Shown piece by piece: positions 12,349-23,928 of a DNA stretch of 64,000 nucleotides. The position numbers were made by a program, and so were the translations under genes. The DNA comes from Castanea sativa (Eukaryota > Streptophyta > Magnoliopsida > Fagales > Fagaceae): NCBI RefSeq assembly GCF_040712315.1, contig NC_134015.1, positions 47,957,964 through 48,021,963 on the forward strand, in the 5' to 3' direction. Below the pieces are notes generated by a model that ran no database searches, was not told the DNA's origin, and worked only from the letters and a program-made list of their open reading frames with translations. Positions within the stretch are counted from its first letter, which is position 1; every line of letters begins with the position of its first letter.

Positions 12349-13000
12349 CCAACATGGAGTTTCAACAAATGTATTTCTTGAACGTTGTTCATCACTGGTA
12401 TCAAACATGCGTGCCGCCACTCCAAAGTGAGCTGACTTAACTTCACCATTTTAACCAACCAATATATTCCCAGCCTGCAGATAAAATATAAAAGTAAAAT
12501 AGCATAACAAAACGGTGCATGAGCACTGTTGTATACCAAATCAAGCAAGCAAACAAGAATCACCAACAAGAACCATCTTGCTGTATAAGATAAATGAGAA
12601 GAATCTTAATATTCTACTTTTTTAAAAGAATAAAAATATATATACATATAACCATGCCCCAGTGTAGTAAGCATATGTATGTATGATTAAGTAAACGCCA
12701 AAAGTCTACTAAGAGTTGAAAAACACTTTTAGCACAAGGATGCATCTAGCTTGAATTGCAAGTAACAAGATAACATACAAAATTTTTAAAAAAGGACAGG
12801 ATTCCTTAACATCTCTATGAATGAGTCCATGGCCATTAAGATAAACAAGAGCCTTCAGAACTTCATACAAAAACATGGCAATCCTATACAATTTGAAATC
12901 CTTTGAACTGACTGGAAAACTCCTTTTCGACAAATAATCGACGGTATCTTCCTATATACATCATCAAGACATTCAACTGCTCCTACAAATCACAACATAT
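12349..13000 (-). pseudogene. Decayed BLUS1/STE20-like serine/threonine kinase
   Basis: Two exon-like blocks of a protein kinase remain on the minus strand. Block 1 (about 12999-12805) encodes a helix typical of this family followed by the catalytic loop HRDVK. Block 2 (12474-12349) begins after a CAG acceptor with AGNILV, then the activation segment ending RSRNTFVETPCW. The RSRNTFVGTPCW-type segment is characteristic of plant BLUS1/OSR1-like STE20 kinases. It is clearly broken. A TAA lies at 12451-12453. The metal-binding DFG motif reads HFG (12429-12421). The Gly of the GTPCW segment is Glu, and the donor after HRDVK reads GA instead of GT. No remaining exons are found nearby. Confidence 0.82.
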
Positions 13001-13049
13001 AGCATAACTCATTTATGCTAAAGAGTAAGCGAATTATAAGCTTGCTGGA

Positions 13050-13350
13050 ATGGCCACTTTGGAAAGCATAATAGTTCAGAATTTTGGAAGGCTATCTGTT
13101 TGTACTTAATGTGGATTATTTTTGGAGGGAAAGAAATGAAGTTTTTGCTACTACAAAATTTGCTTGAGTGGGAGAATGCTGCAAACATTTCTTAAATATC
13201 AAATCTTCTAGAATTTATCGATATGCAGAATTTGGATGTTATTTTTTGTTTTCTTATTCATTTCTTTTGAGATCATCCTTTGTATACACTACCGTGTACT
13301 AGGATTGCGCCCCTATTTTGCACTTGTTAAAGAAATGACAACTAATAAAA
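13050..13350 (+). mobile_element. Possible LINE 3' tail (truncated)
   Basis: The plus strand shows a Trp- and Glu-rich stretch (FGGKEMKF near 13117-13142) followed by an untranslated tail with a GTGTACTAGGATTGCGCCCC-type sequence. This resembles the end of plant L1-type ORF2 plus 3' UTR. Several stops are present. The match is by eye and short. Confidence 0.35.
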
Positions 13351-14501
13351 ACAAAACCTCATGCAACATTTCAGTACCATGAATTTCCATCTAAAATATT
13401 ACTGTGAAATCTTCATTATCCTTGTTTCTTTTTTATTGTGAAGTCACACAGGCACCTGGTGAAATTTTTCTAGTTTTTGTTCCAATTAATAGATTCTCCC
13501 ACACGATGCTCTCGCGTCACTTGAAATACAATGTCTAGCCTTCATTTGGTCGTCCTCAATGGGGCTAAAAACTTCATGATTAAACGTAGTACAAATGTAA
13601 AACAACTCTATACTTGGATTTGGAAACAAAACAACTTTGTTTCTGCCTATTTTTGAGGGCCAATTGAGAGCATAACATCGTGTTTCATTCACTCTAAATC
13701 ACAAGGAGGCTTAGTAATGGTGACTCTTAATTTGCAAAATAAATACATGAACTAATTTATAATCACCCCTGACCAATTTGAAAATTTTCAAAAAGAAGAA
13801 CACAACACGTGTTGGTACAAACTAAGTACTGAATCGATTACCAATAAACAGTTACCTATTTTGCACGTTCAAAAACTAAACTCTATAATGATTTGGAAAA
13901 TTAAAATAATTAGAATTCACAGAATGATGCATCAAAATAATAATAATAATAATAACATTAAGGAAGATTGTCAAGAGCAGAATTAAAGGACCAAGGGAAG
14001 AATTGTTGAGAATTGGGAGCTGTGTAGAATCTCTTTCGCCTAGCTCTCTTGCCCCAATGTGAAAGTGAAACAGACTCTCAGAACCATCGTCGTTCTGCCT
14101 TCCCCAATTCCATATAGACGTTTACCAATGTAATATGTTGTTATTATTTAAGAAATGACTGCAATAATTAAGCTACAAACTCTTCCCACTCTAACTAACA
14201 TTATGTATGCTAAATGCTAAATTTTTAGTATTTAACATACCAAATACCAAAAAAAAAAAATCACTTTTTTTTTAATACAAAATAGAATTTCTACTCTAAC
14301 CTAATCTAAGTGTATATGTATGTAAAACCTCCTTCTGAAAACTTGAATCCTGACCCTTAACACCCAGACATATCACTTTCATGATATGTGTTAAATGTCA
14401 TTTGCTATTATTCTATTAATAAAATGTTTTGGTTATATATGCTAAGCATATTTTGGTTTTTTTTTTTATATTCAATTTTCTCTCCTACATCACATCCCCA
14501 T

Positions 14502-14557
<56 letters not shown>

Positions 14558-14690
14558 CCTCACATGATAAATATATTTGTTTTGTTAATTTTTTTAATAT
14601 TAATGAGGATTGTTTTAGATTATTTTAATTAGCATGTAATCTCATGCATATACATAAGTACAATTAAGAATAATATTCAAATTATAAATT
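13350..14690. other. Intergenic, no assignable gene
   Basis: A minus-strand 68-residue open frame (13486-13692) has no motif I recognise. The rest is AT-rich, with an (ATA)n tract near 13935-13955 and a (CT)n tract at 14505-14553. Confidence 0.5.
14505..14553. repeat. (CT)n microsatellite
   Basis: About 24 CT units. It produces a spurious Ser-Leu repeat in translation. Confidence 0.95.
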
Positions 14691-15267
14691 TCTTTAGAAG
14701 AGGTTAGGAGTGATATTGGGTCAGGTCAAGTCGGGTTCATTGTGACCCGCAGCCCGACCCGATAGAAATCAGGTTTGCCTAATTGAAACTCGACCCAACC
14801 CAAAAATTCAAGTCTACTATCAGGGTGGTTTTATCGAGTCTCAGGCCAAGTCCTGGGTTGAATAGGTTTTTTTTTTAATTTTTAATTTTCAATTTTTTAT
14901 ATAATAATGTTTTTTTGGGTCTTGGGATTTTTCTCCCATGTTGTTTTGGGTCTCTTTTTTTGTTGTATTTTTTGTAGAACCTGTATTTTATCTAAATTCT
15001 CTTTAAAGGGTGGGTGTTCACATTTCCTCTTGAGATAAATTTATATTTTTTTTTTGAAATTTTAAATGTGTAGATGAGAGAGAGAGAAAGATCAAAACAA
15101 CCTGAATTCATCAATTAGATAGGAAGAAATATATAGTACATAACATCTCAAAAGAAAGAACACAATAATAAAACAACCTGAATTCATATTCCTTGAATGA
15201 AATATAGACGGTACTTAATTACTTAAATCATCTTACCATCCACCATGATTGGGAATTTGTTAGTTTA

Positions 15268-15429
15268 CATTGATCAGTCAAAGCATGTTTAGGCAGAACT
15301 ATTGGTTTGTCAATCTTGCTCCCTGGCACTAGCAATGGGATTCCACTAAGAAAGGGTTTGTCCAGCAAACCATAAAGCTCACTACTTGAGATCTTCATGT
15401 TGTCTGGATCAGCAGCATCAACAACATAA
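15268..15429 (-). pseudogene. Single ARL8-like GTPase exon inside the hAT element
   Basis: After a CAG acceptor (15432-15430) the minus strand encodes [10 protein letters not shown] followed by [20 protein letters not shown]. This is the ADP-ribosylation factor-like 8 (ARL8) segment that contains the guanine-specifying NKxD motif. Here Asn of NKID has become Ser (SKID). ARL8 is a small GTPase of lysosomal/vacuolar and vesicle transport in other eukaryotes. No other ARL8 exon is seen on either side, so this is an exon with bits of intron caught between the transposase stop and the transposon end. It is open through its length but has no start or end of its own. Confidence 0.8.
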
Positions 15430-16244
15430 CTGCAGAAAGGATCAAGTCATTACAACTTCAATAAATAAATAAAAACACCAAAGCAATTTCACATCATAAA
15501 GTGAAAATGTATGTAGGATCAGCAACTTAAAATATAGAAAACTATGCAGACTTTAAAATGAAAGCATAAGCATATGATGTGAAAGCATAAGGAGCTCCTT
15601 TCATGTCATGCTAGTAGTATTGACCCTATTGGAAATGGATTACTCACTCATCTCAGTTGGCATTGCTTGGGCAAGAGCACCAAGCTAGAGTGCTTGTATG
15701 TTGATTCGATTTTTGGCTATACTATTTGGCTCATTTCTATGGAGGCACAATTGACCTTGTGTATAGTAACAATCTAGGATAGATAGAACAATCATTGGGA
15801 CAAAGTTCAAACACTACCACCCTTCTTACTCTCTATTCATCATTCTCCTTCTTTGGCCGATTGCTTTCTGTAGTACCAAACTACATACACGCATAAGTAA
15901 TCACAACTATTACTTTTACGGTTCTTTTGGAAATAGATTGATGATGAATGACTATTAATGAACGGTGACTAGTATCAATGTCCTTATTTTAATGGATATT
16001 TTCGAAAAATATGAAGAGAAAAGAACATTAGGAAGAGAAAAAACATGGAGTTTGCATAATGCTTATGCTTGCATTTTAAAGTTTAGATCATCTTCAACCA
16101 TGCAAACATGAAGCACTAGATACATCAAAAGCAAGAAATAAAAAGTCAAGCAATTTCAATTAGTAACAATAGCAGTAGGTAGAAAATGACACCCAACCCA
16201 AAAAAAAAAAGCAAAAGCAAAACTCACCAATGTATGTAAGCAGA

Positions 16245-16775
16245 TTAATCAAGATTAGTAACAGTACTTGTTGGTGAAGGTGATGCTACTGAAGGTGAAG
16301 CTAAGTTCGCTTCCAATCAAAACACTTTAGAACAACAAGATATATTAAATTTCATTTAATGCACTAAAAATACATTTATAATTTCAGTTAAAGCACAAGT
16401 TAATAAATTTTAAGAACATTACCTTTTTCATAATCCTCAAATAACTCAACATCATCCATAACTTGTCAAAGCGAGATTTGCACTAAAGATTGAAGCCAAT
16501 TTTGAGTAGATATGAAAGATTATACCGTCTCAAGGGCAAGTGAACTACGTAATGAATCTAGTATACGAAATAGTATACTATACTTACTAGTATTATACTT
16601 CTACCAAACCAGTATATTAAAGGTTTTGTCATTTTCACTTTCACAATTCTCCATCAAGTATTTTTCAACCTCATCTATACAGCCAATAGATTGTTTTCCT
16701 TGCCTAATGGCCTTGTATTGAGGGGCAATAAATCTTTTAGGATCATCATCATCATCAACATCATCACCTTCCATT
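16245..16775 (-). pseudogene. hAT transposase, C-terminal dimerisation part
   Basis: This is the continuation of the transposase after the insertion at 16781. An Asp-rich linker leads to DEVEKYLMENCESENDKTFN (about 16685-16626), the start of the hAT dimerisation domain. A block ending in STQNWL follows (about 16571-16490). Between NTSKYSIL and RSSLAL the usual core of the domain (a Ser-Glu-Phe-Ser stretch in relatives) is missing, so an internal deletion is likely. In-frame stops are present. A tail exon (about 16320-16245) probably follows an intron with donor GTAATG near 16425. Confidence 0.8.
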
Positions 16776-17635
16776 CTTAAAGTAACACCCCGACTCAACT
16801 TTATAATTAAACTATGTGTTTGAATAATTAATTATTATTCTAAGCCACTTTCTTTCTATAATTAATAGAAGAGTATTTAATAAATATATTATTTTATAAT
16901 ACCATTGAATAAGAATTGTAAATATTATAAATAATTGAATAGTTAATTGTATTTTGTATATATACTAAGTATGTACAAAACTATTTTAAGTGGTTTAAGT
17001 TATTACACACATAGTTGGTGTTTTAATTAGGTGTGATGCATGAGTTTTTATGGTGGAAATTCCACCCACACATGCAACCAATGGAAATTCAACACATAAT
17101 GCCAAAGTTTTGTGCATGTTGACAAACCCAAAGACCAACACTTGGCTGGCCATGCAATAGATAAACTCCACCTCATTCTTCTTTGACTTTCTCAAAATAT
17201 CTAGAACATCCAAGAAGCCCTCTCTATTCCCACGGATCCACACAAATCAGAATTCTCACCTCACTTTAGTCTCTTTTCTCTTAAGGAAAGAGCTACAAGC
17301 TCTCTTGAGTCTCTCTTCTCAAACCCACGGGTCCACACCTCAAAAGGAAAATAAAGTTCCATCTCATTTCTTCTTCACACTCTCTCAAAGAAACTAGAAA
17401 ACTCAAAGACTCTCTCAAGCTCTTTGCCTCTCATACTTTCGGGTTTAGCCACTAGGAAAGGGAAACCCTTTCATGCAAGAGTGATTCTACTTCTATTTCC
17501 CCTCAAGAACTAGAAACTTGGTAAGGGTTTTAGCCACTCTCATCTTAAAATCCATGATTTCTTCAAGGAATTTTTAGTAATGGTATTTGTGGTTTGTAAA
17601 ATTAGGAAGTCATGAATTTGTGAGTTTGTATATAG

Positions 17636-17640
<5 letters not shown>

Positions 17641-17676
<36 letters not shown>
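17641..17676. repeat. (AT)n microsatellite in element A
   Basis: About 17 AT units. Element B has a short (AT)n tract near 33040-33054, but not clearly at the equivalent place. Confidence 0.9.
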
Positions 17677-17679
<3 letters not shown>

Positions 17680-19847
17680 ACTGTTTTGAAACTGTGTTGG
17701 TGATTTGTTGAAGGTAGATTAGGGTTTTTACTAATTAATGATTATATATGATTAAGGAAGTAAAAAAAGTTAGTATGATTACTTTTGATGTTACTGCTGG
17801 GACTTTTGTTGTATTTAATTTTACTCCAAATGGTTAAATGACTTTATGTAAGTATTTTATAACATGTCTAATGAGTGTATAAAAATCCCCATATGATAAT
17901 AAGACTATTTGCAATTATTTTATGATTTTACAAGAAAATGTTGCAAAGCTGCCACTGTGACAGATTCTACGTTTATGCGTGATAAATTATGTATTAAAGT
18001 GTATACAGTGAATTAGGAGGATAGGAGTAGTTCTTCCAGATTCTAAGACACATATGGTTGTAATGGATGTGGTCTCACAACATTTGGAATAATACAAAAA
18101 TAATGGTTTAATTTGTAAGTTAATTGAAATTCTATCAGGACAGATTTGAGCATTCTGTCTTGTATGATTTTTAGTAAATCATGGTTTTATGATTTTGCCC
18201 TGAAAATGATATGGAATCTACTAGACATTCATAGGAGTGGCTCTGTAAATTGGCATGAAAATTGGATGTGAATTTATAGCCCATTTGTATTTTATAAGTG
18301 AAGTATATGCTACTGGAATAAAACAGTGAACAGTAATGGACATACTTAACTTTGAGGATTTAATTCTAAAGTTAGGATGAATGTTTTGAGCTATAATTTA
18401 AAATATATGCTTATCTTTTGGTATTTCTAGATCATATATTAATTTTGTGTAACTTGATTCAAGGTTTAGTACTCAAAGGAGGGGTTCTAAACAATTCGAC
18501 GGTTGTATTTATGAAGCTGTTTGATTCAACGTGTTGTATGTTGTCATGTGAGTGTATATGGTTACATGACCATGCTTAAAGGATTTTATGTTTATGCATG
18601 CTTTATTGCCCTAATCTCAAAGCACCTTTTGAAATGAAGTTGGCTCTTCTAAAGATATGAGATTAATGTGAGAATGATGGTTTTTCTTTAGTTTGGTACA
18701 TCATTTGTTGATGTGTGCATAATATATTTGTGGGAACCTCGTTGAGGTGGGATTAAGATTTCCTTGATTCTAGAGATAAGCTTTGAGATGAATGTATAAA
18801 TTTATGATAAGGAATAATGGATAGTAATAAACTTTGATATTTGGTTTAGGTGTTACTAATATCCAAGTCTAAGCTCCTTCGACTGTAGGTTCTTGGTTCC
18901 TCTACTTTCAGGTAAGTGATAAGTTATATGAGCATTTGGTAAGTCATGAGGTTATTTTAAATTTTATTATGCATAAAAAGGTTTTTGATTAGATATATGG
19001 CATATAATCATGTTTTAGATAAAGATATGTTCGTGAGCTTTCGAAACCTTATGTATATGATTTAGGCATATTGATGCTATTACTAATTCCACGAACATGA
19101 TGTTTAAAGAAAGCAATGGAAACGCTTTTATTATGAAATGTTATGTAAACTATGAATTTCAGTACGATATATAAGTATGAAATGTTTTCGGGTTATATCT
19201 TTTGGTGATCTGAACTCGGCCAGTAAGGGTTAAATTACTAGCTTTCCATGAAAAATGTTATCTGATTGGCCATTAAAAGTGGGACTGGCTCTGCTATACC
19301 CACCCTTCTTGGTAATGACCAACTTGTGGAGGATGCCAACCTATCCCCATGGTTGAAGATATGTATTATGATGTGATCCCAGGAATATCTGGCATTGTGA
19401 AGAATGTTGGATGCCTAGCACAGTGGTGCTAGAAGCTTCCCAAATAAGTACAAACTTATCGGATATGGACTAACCAATATGTTATAAACAGCTATATTAT
19501 ATTATGATCATGAGAGAATGATTTTTGTTGGAATGCATTATGAAAAGTTAAAAGTTATCATGAAAAGTTGTTCTTTAAAGATAAAAATTTCTGAAGTTCT
19601 GTTGTGCTTTAAAAATAAAGAATTTGATGAAAAAGTTTTAGTGTTCTTTAAAGATAAAGCTTCTGGTGAAGGTATAAGTTTATGTTAAAAAGTCATTAGA
19701 AATCTGTTCTTTAAGAAACGTTAAGTTTTATGACTATGAAAGTTATAATATTTTATGAGAAGAAGTTTATAAAGAAAAGTTTTCTTATTTGTTAAAATGT
19801 TTTTAATTTAAGATAAAGCTACCAATTATCTGATTTAAGTCAAAAAG

Positions 19848-19927
19848 ATTATTTTGTAATAAGACCAATAAGACTAGATATAGGAGATTGGAATATCCCT
19901 ATAGATCTTATTATTTTGTAATAAGAC
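19848..19927. repeat. Flank duplication with captured viral snippet at insertion edge
   Basis: A host sequence ATTATTTTGTAATAAGAC occurs twice (about 19849-19866 and 19910-19927). Between the two copies lies a piece of about 27 bp (19876-19902) that closely matches the pararetroviral movement-protein region at about 23509-23535. Such templated filler is typical of double-strand-break repair during integration. Confidence 0.7.
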
Positions 19928-20066
19928 TATATATATATATAGGCTCCAAAGTATCAGGATTTCCTAAGATGACCCTATCTGTCATGTTCACTGATAGGTG
20001 ACTACTTGTGCTGGCCAAAGTATCTCTCAAAGTATATGAAAAAGGGGACATTACGGGATATTTCCC

Positions 20067-20600
20067 TCATGAATGTCGTCCATGCTTCAAATACTTTTTC
20101 TTTTTGCTCTCTGGTGTAATTGGCTTTATAGGCTTCTCTTTTAATTCTATTTTCCTCAAACTAAATTCCTTTCCTAATTTTTCTAGGTTAGGAATGAATT
20201 CTCTGTTTAATACTAGAAGCTGGCTATCTATGGACTCTTGTTGAAATGGTGGTTGTTCCATATCAATTCCAGATGGAGATGGGGGGGATTGCTCTTGATC
20301 GTCTTCCTCATTGACAATCGAATCATGTTTGGCTGTGTAGCATGGTGTGGTAAGCTGGGAATTGGTTCTAACTCCCTGAAGCTATACACCTAGATCTCTT
20401 CTAGACCTTGGGAATGGTGATCCTAAAGGTCTGGTTGAGCTACACTGGGATGCAGATCTATCTCTAAGGTAGATAGGTGATTGCTTATGGGGTTGGTGTA
20501 GATCTATTGGGGATCTAAACCAAGATATATCCAAGGGTGGTCTACACTCATAATCTAGAGGAGTGCTAAGCCTAGATCTGTCAAAACTTAACCTGACCAT
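20067..20600 (-). pseudogene. Pararetroviral polyprotein remnant downstream of movement protein
   Basis: A second minus-strand frame (20600-20382, then 20261-20067 in the same frame after a stop near 20380) follows the movement-protein region. It is rich in Ser, Pro and Arg and then in Lys and Glu, and has no catalytic motif. By position it is the linker between movement protein and coat region of the viral polyprotein. It stops at the junction near 19985. Confidence 0.55.
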
Positions 20601-20673
20601 GTCGTTGGCTAGTTGTTGGACAAATTCTAGATCTGGATTCTAGACTAGGTTTTGGATCTGTAGAGTATGGTTC

Positions 20674-21456
20674 TCATTCTCTAAAGTCCAGTTGGCTGGG
20701 AAGGTGACCTATGTCCATTTCAGGGTTCTTGGGACCCCAAATCTTGGCACTAGGGTCAGTGGTTTGGATGAAGGTTGTCTTACCTCTTTTCCTTTTGTCA
20801 AGTGCTCCGACATTCATGTTTGTTCTCATGCACTTGTAGTATACTCTATATATCAAAGCGATCTGGCTAGTTCCCTATGTCATGAGGGTTCCATGGATCT
20901 TGATATTATGTGTGAGGGGTTTGATGGCATTGCTATCATGGATGTGGATAGCAAAATCCGAGAAACAGTCGAAATGGACTAGTCCGTTGCTAAGACTGGT
21001 TTCTATGGTTCCTAAGAGGCTGTCATTAAACCTGACGTGACGAGCATCTCTAAGGGCCATGAGGATTGAGTTGTTCAAACCTCTTCTAATGAGTGATTTA
21101 ACTCCGACTTAGACTAAACCTATGTGTAGGAAGTTATGACCTTGCTTCCTATGTGCTTGAATGGATGAAAGGGATAACAAGTAGCACGTTTCGTACTCCT
21201 TGTTTATACCATAAACTTGTTCTATAGTCTTGGCATGGTAATCTGTCTTGAAGGCTCTCTTCCAAGACCATGAGGACTTATAGATCTGGTTGGTGGCTAC
21301 TTTAGGGATATTCCAATCTCCTATGTCTAGATCTACATCGGATAACTCATAAGACTCCGAATTAATTATTCCTACATCTACTGGTATATCTGGGATGGAT
21401 GATGGTTGAGAACATCTAATACTGGTAGAAGAGTAACTTCTAAACAACCTATTCAT
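20674..21456 (-). pseudogene. Pararetroviral movement-protein region (segment L), broken
   Basis: Starting at ATG 21456 one frame encodes a caulimovirid movement protein of the 30K superfamily, a protein that enlarges plasmodesmata for cell-to-cell spread. The frame is interrupted by in-frame stops near 21109 and 20872, and then shifts before 20600. The same region is present in segment M (23384-23786), where it is shorter and more damaged. It is a non-functional genomic copy. Confidence 0.8.
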
Positions 21457-22466
21457 AGTTCAGGATTACAAGCTTAAATCAACAATTACAACCTAGTCAC
21501 CTTTATCCTCAAATTTCTGGATCTAACCTTTAGATCTGAAACAGGAATATACAACAGTGAGATAGACACCTTATCTGTGCACCCGGTTACCTAGCCTACT
21601 TTCTTCTAAATGGGGACCACCCTTCAACGCCTTCCCCGGCTACACGAGCTGACCAAACCAAACTAGGAAGATTTTTGGACTTACAGTCAAAGACGACACA
21701 GAGCTCGGTTAACAAGTCTCACAAGTATATAACTGCAACAAACTTTGGGGCTAAACAAAAAACAAGAAGAATTGGGAAAACTGGGAAGCAAAAGTTAATC
21801 TGAACAAATAATCACAGAATAACAAATAGAATGGTTAAAAAGGAGGCTTAGCCTACCATTTGCAGATGTAAAAGAAGATGATGAAATAGTAGCAGACGAA
21901 GAAATAAATAAATGGGAATGGTAAAGTTATTATGAAATAGATGTAAAACAATATATGGGGTATGGGAGATATATCCATAAAATAATTATAATGCTGATAC
22001 CACTGATACTTTGAGCACTTAAAAATGGATAACTATGGCAGTAGTGCCGACCTACTTGATTGAATAATAAAAGTAACTTACAATGCCGATTGGGCCAAAG
22101 TATCTCTCAATGCTCCTGATATTGACTAAAGCATCCTGGCCAAGCAACTCAGGATAAGGTTCCAATCCGATTACTATTCAAAATCAGCACCAGTCACTGA
22201 TATGTATAGTACCTACATCATGAATAGTACCAGCACTCAGCAGATTCCCCGATTGATTACTATTCATCCAAAAACGACAGATGAACAATACTCCTGAAAA
22301 GCAGGGGGACAAGTCACTATTTATGAACAGTAAAAGTTACTGTTCACAGACACAATCATTCAGAAACACTATTGCTTTCGGTGGAAAGATTTTTCACCTT
22401 AGTAAAAGCAATTCAGCTTCCATGATTCCAGTAATCTTCAGATGGCATCCAAAGCTCCCTCCAGTC

Positions 22467-22473
22467 TATATAA
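22467..22473 (+). promoter_or_regulatory. Pararetroviral TATA box (segment M)
   Basis: TATATAA in a TCTATATAAGGCAG context, the usual form in caulimovirid genomic promoters, lies about 250 bp upstream of the primer site. The inverted copy lies at 23986-23992 in segment R, pointing back toward segment M, so the two promoters face each other. Confidence 0.65.
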
Positions 22474-22724
22474 GGCAGCCAAGACTCCATTCTGAAGCAG
22501 GTTCAATTTTAGGAGCAACTCCAAAATACCTCACTCTCCCAATCTAGAGTTTCTCAACTTTGCCTCCTCTTTACAACCCTTAGTATTGTAATCTGATGGC
22601 TCCTCTTTACTTTTGTAATACCCAAGCCGGTTTTCACAATTGTAACCCCATGGCTTTAGTTGGCCTTTATCTTTATTTTTCGCACATGGCCTCAGTCGGC
22701 CTTAATCTGTAACTTACCCCATTT

Positions 22725-22738
22725 TGGTATCAGAGCCA
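22725..22738 (+). other. Viral minus-strand primer-binding site for tRNA-Met
   Basis: TGGTATCAGAGCCA is complementary to the 3' end of initiator tRNA-Met, the primer of caulimovirid reverse transcription. It defines position 1 of the viral map and shows that segment M runs in genomic plus sense. Confidence 0.85.
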
Positions 22739-23383
22739 AGTTGGCGCAATCGGCATTGTAAGTTACTTTTATTATTCAATCAAGTTGGTCAGCACTGCTG
22801 CCATAGTTATCCATTTTTAAGTGCTCAAAGTATCAGTGGTATCAGCATTATAATTATTTTATGGATATATCTCCCATACCCCATATATTGTTTTACATCT
22901 ATTTCATGATAACTTTACCATTCACATTTATTTATTTCTTCGTCTGCTACTATTTCATCATCTTCTTTTACATCTGCAAATGGTAGGCTGAGCCTCCTTC
23001 TTAACCATTCTATTTGTGATTCTGTAATTATTTGTTCAAATTAACTTTTGCTTCCCAGTTTTCCCGATTCTTCTTGTTTTGTGTTTAGCACTAAAGTTTG
23101 TTGCAATTATATACTTGTGAGACTTGTTAACCGAGCTCTGTGTTGTCTTTGACTGTAAGTCTGAAAATCTTCCGAGTTTGGTTTAGTTAGCCCGTGTAGC
23201 CGGGGAAGGCGTTGAAGGGTGGTCCCCATTTGGAAGAAAGTAGGTCAGGTAACCAGGTGCATAGATAAGGTGTCTATCTCACTGTTGTATACTCCTATTT
23301 TAGATCTAAAGGTTAGATCCAGAAGTTTGAGGATAAAGGTGAATAGGTTGTAATTGTTGATTTAAGCTTGTAATCCTAAACTA

Positions 23384-23928
23384 TGAATAGGTTGTTTAGA
23401 AGTTACTCTTCTACCAGCAGTAGATGTTCCTAACCATCATTCATCCCAGATATACCAGCAGATGTAGGAATAATTAATTTGGAGTTTTATGAGTTATCCG
23501 ATGTAGATCTAGACATAGGAGATTGGAATATCCCTAAAGTAGCCACCAACCAGATCTATAAGTCCTCATGGTCTTGGGAAAGAGCCTTCAAGACAGATTA
23601 CCATGTCAAGACTATAGAACAAGTTTATGGTATAAACAAGGAGTACGAAACGTGCTACTTGTTATCCCTTTCAGCCATTCAAGCACATAGGAAGCAAGGT
23701 CATAACTTCCTACACATAGGTTTAGTCCAAGTCGAAGTTAAAACACTCATCAGAAGAGGTTTGAACAACTCAATCCTCATGGCCCTCAGAGATGGCCGAC
23801 TGAGGCCATGGGGTTACAATTGTGAAAACCGGCTAGGGTATTACAAAAGTAAAGATGAGCCATCTGATTACAATACTAAGGGTTGTAAAAAGGAGGCAAA
23901 GCTAAGAAACTCTAGACTAGGAGAGTGA
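23384..23928 (+). pseudogene. Second movement-protein copy, frameshifted and fused to inverted intergenic DNA
   Basis: The start region near 23384 reads briefly and then meets a stop. A shifted frame from 23479 carries the movement-protein sequence up to about 23786. There it switches without a break to the complement of the viral intergenic region (23788 onward), so the last 47 or so residues of the open frame are chimeric and not viral protein. The junction falls within a GATGGC stretch. Confidence 0.78.

Larger units (their letters stand above)
21049..23787. repeat. Pararetroviral inverted repeat 1
   Basis: About 21049-22090 is the reverse complement of about 22738-23786 (arms near 1.05 kb, spacer near 0.65 kb). 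The arms cover the leader after the primer site and the first part of the movement-protein region. They differ by scattered substitutions, so they are separate viral copies or old. Confidence 0.85.

Noticed and set aside
13486..13692. 68-residue minus-strand open frame as a gene
   Set aside because: No recognised motif, no splice context and close to LINE-like debris.
14429..14632. Open frame with a Ser-Leu repeat
   Set aside because: It is a translation of the (CT)n microsatellite at 14505-14553.
20692..20982. Plus-strand 96-residue open frame
   Set aside because: Antisense to the pararetroviral movement-protein region; no independent support.
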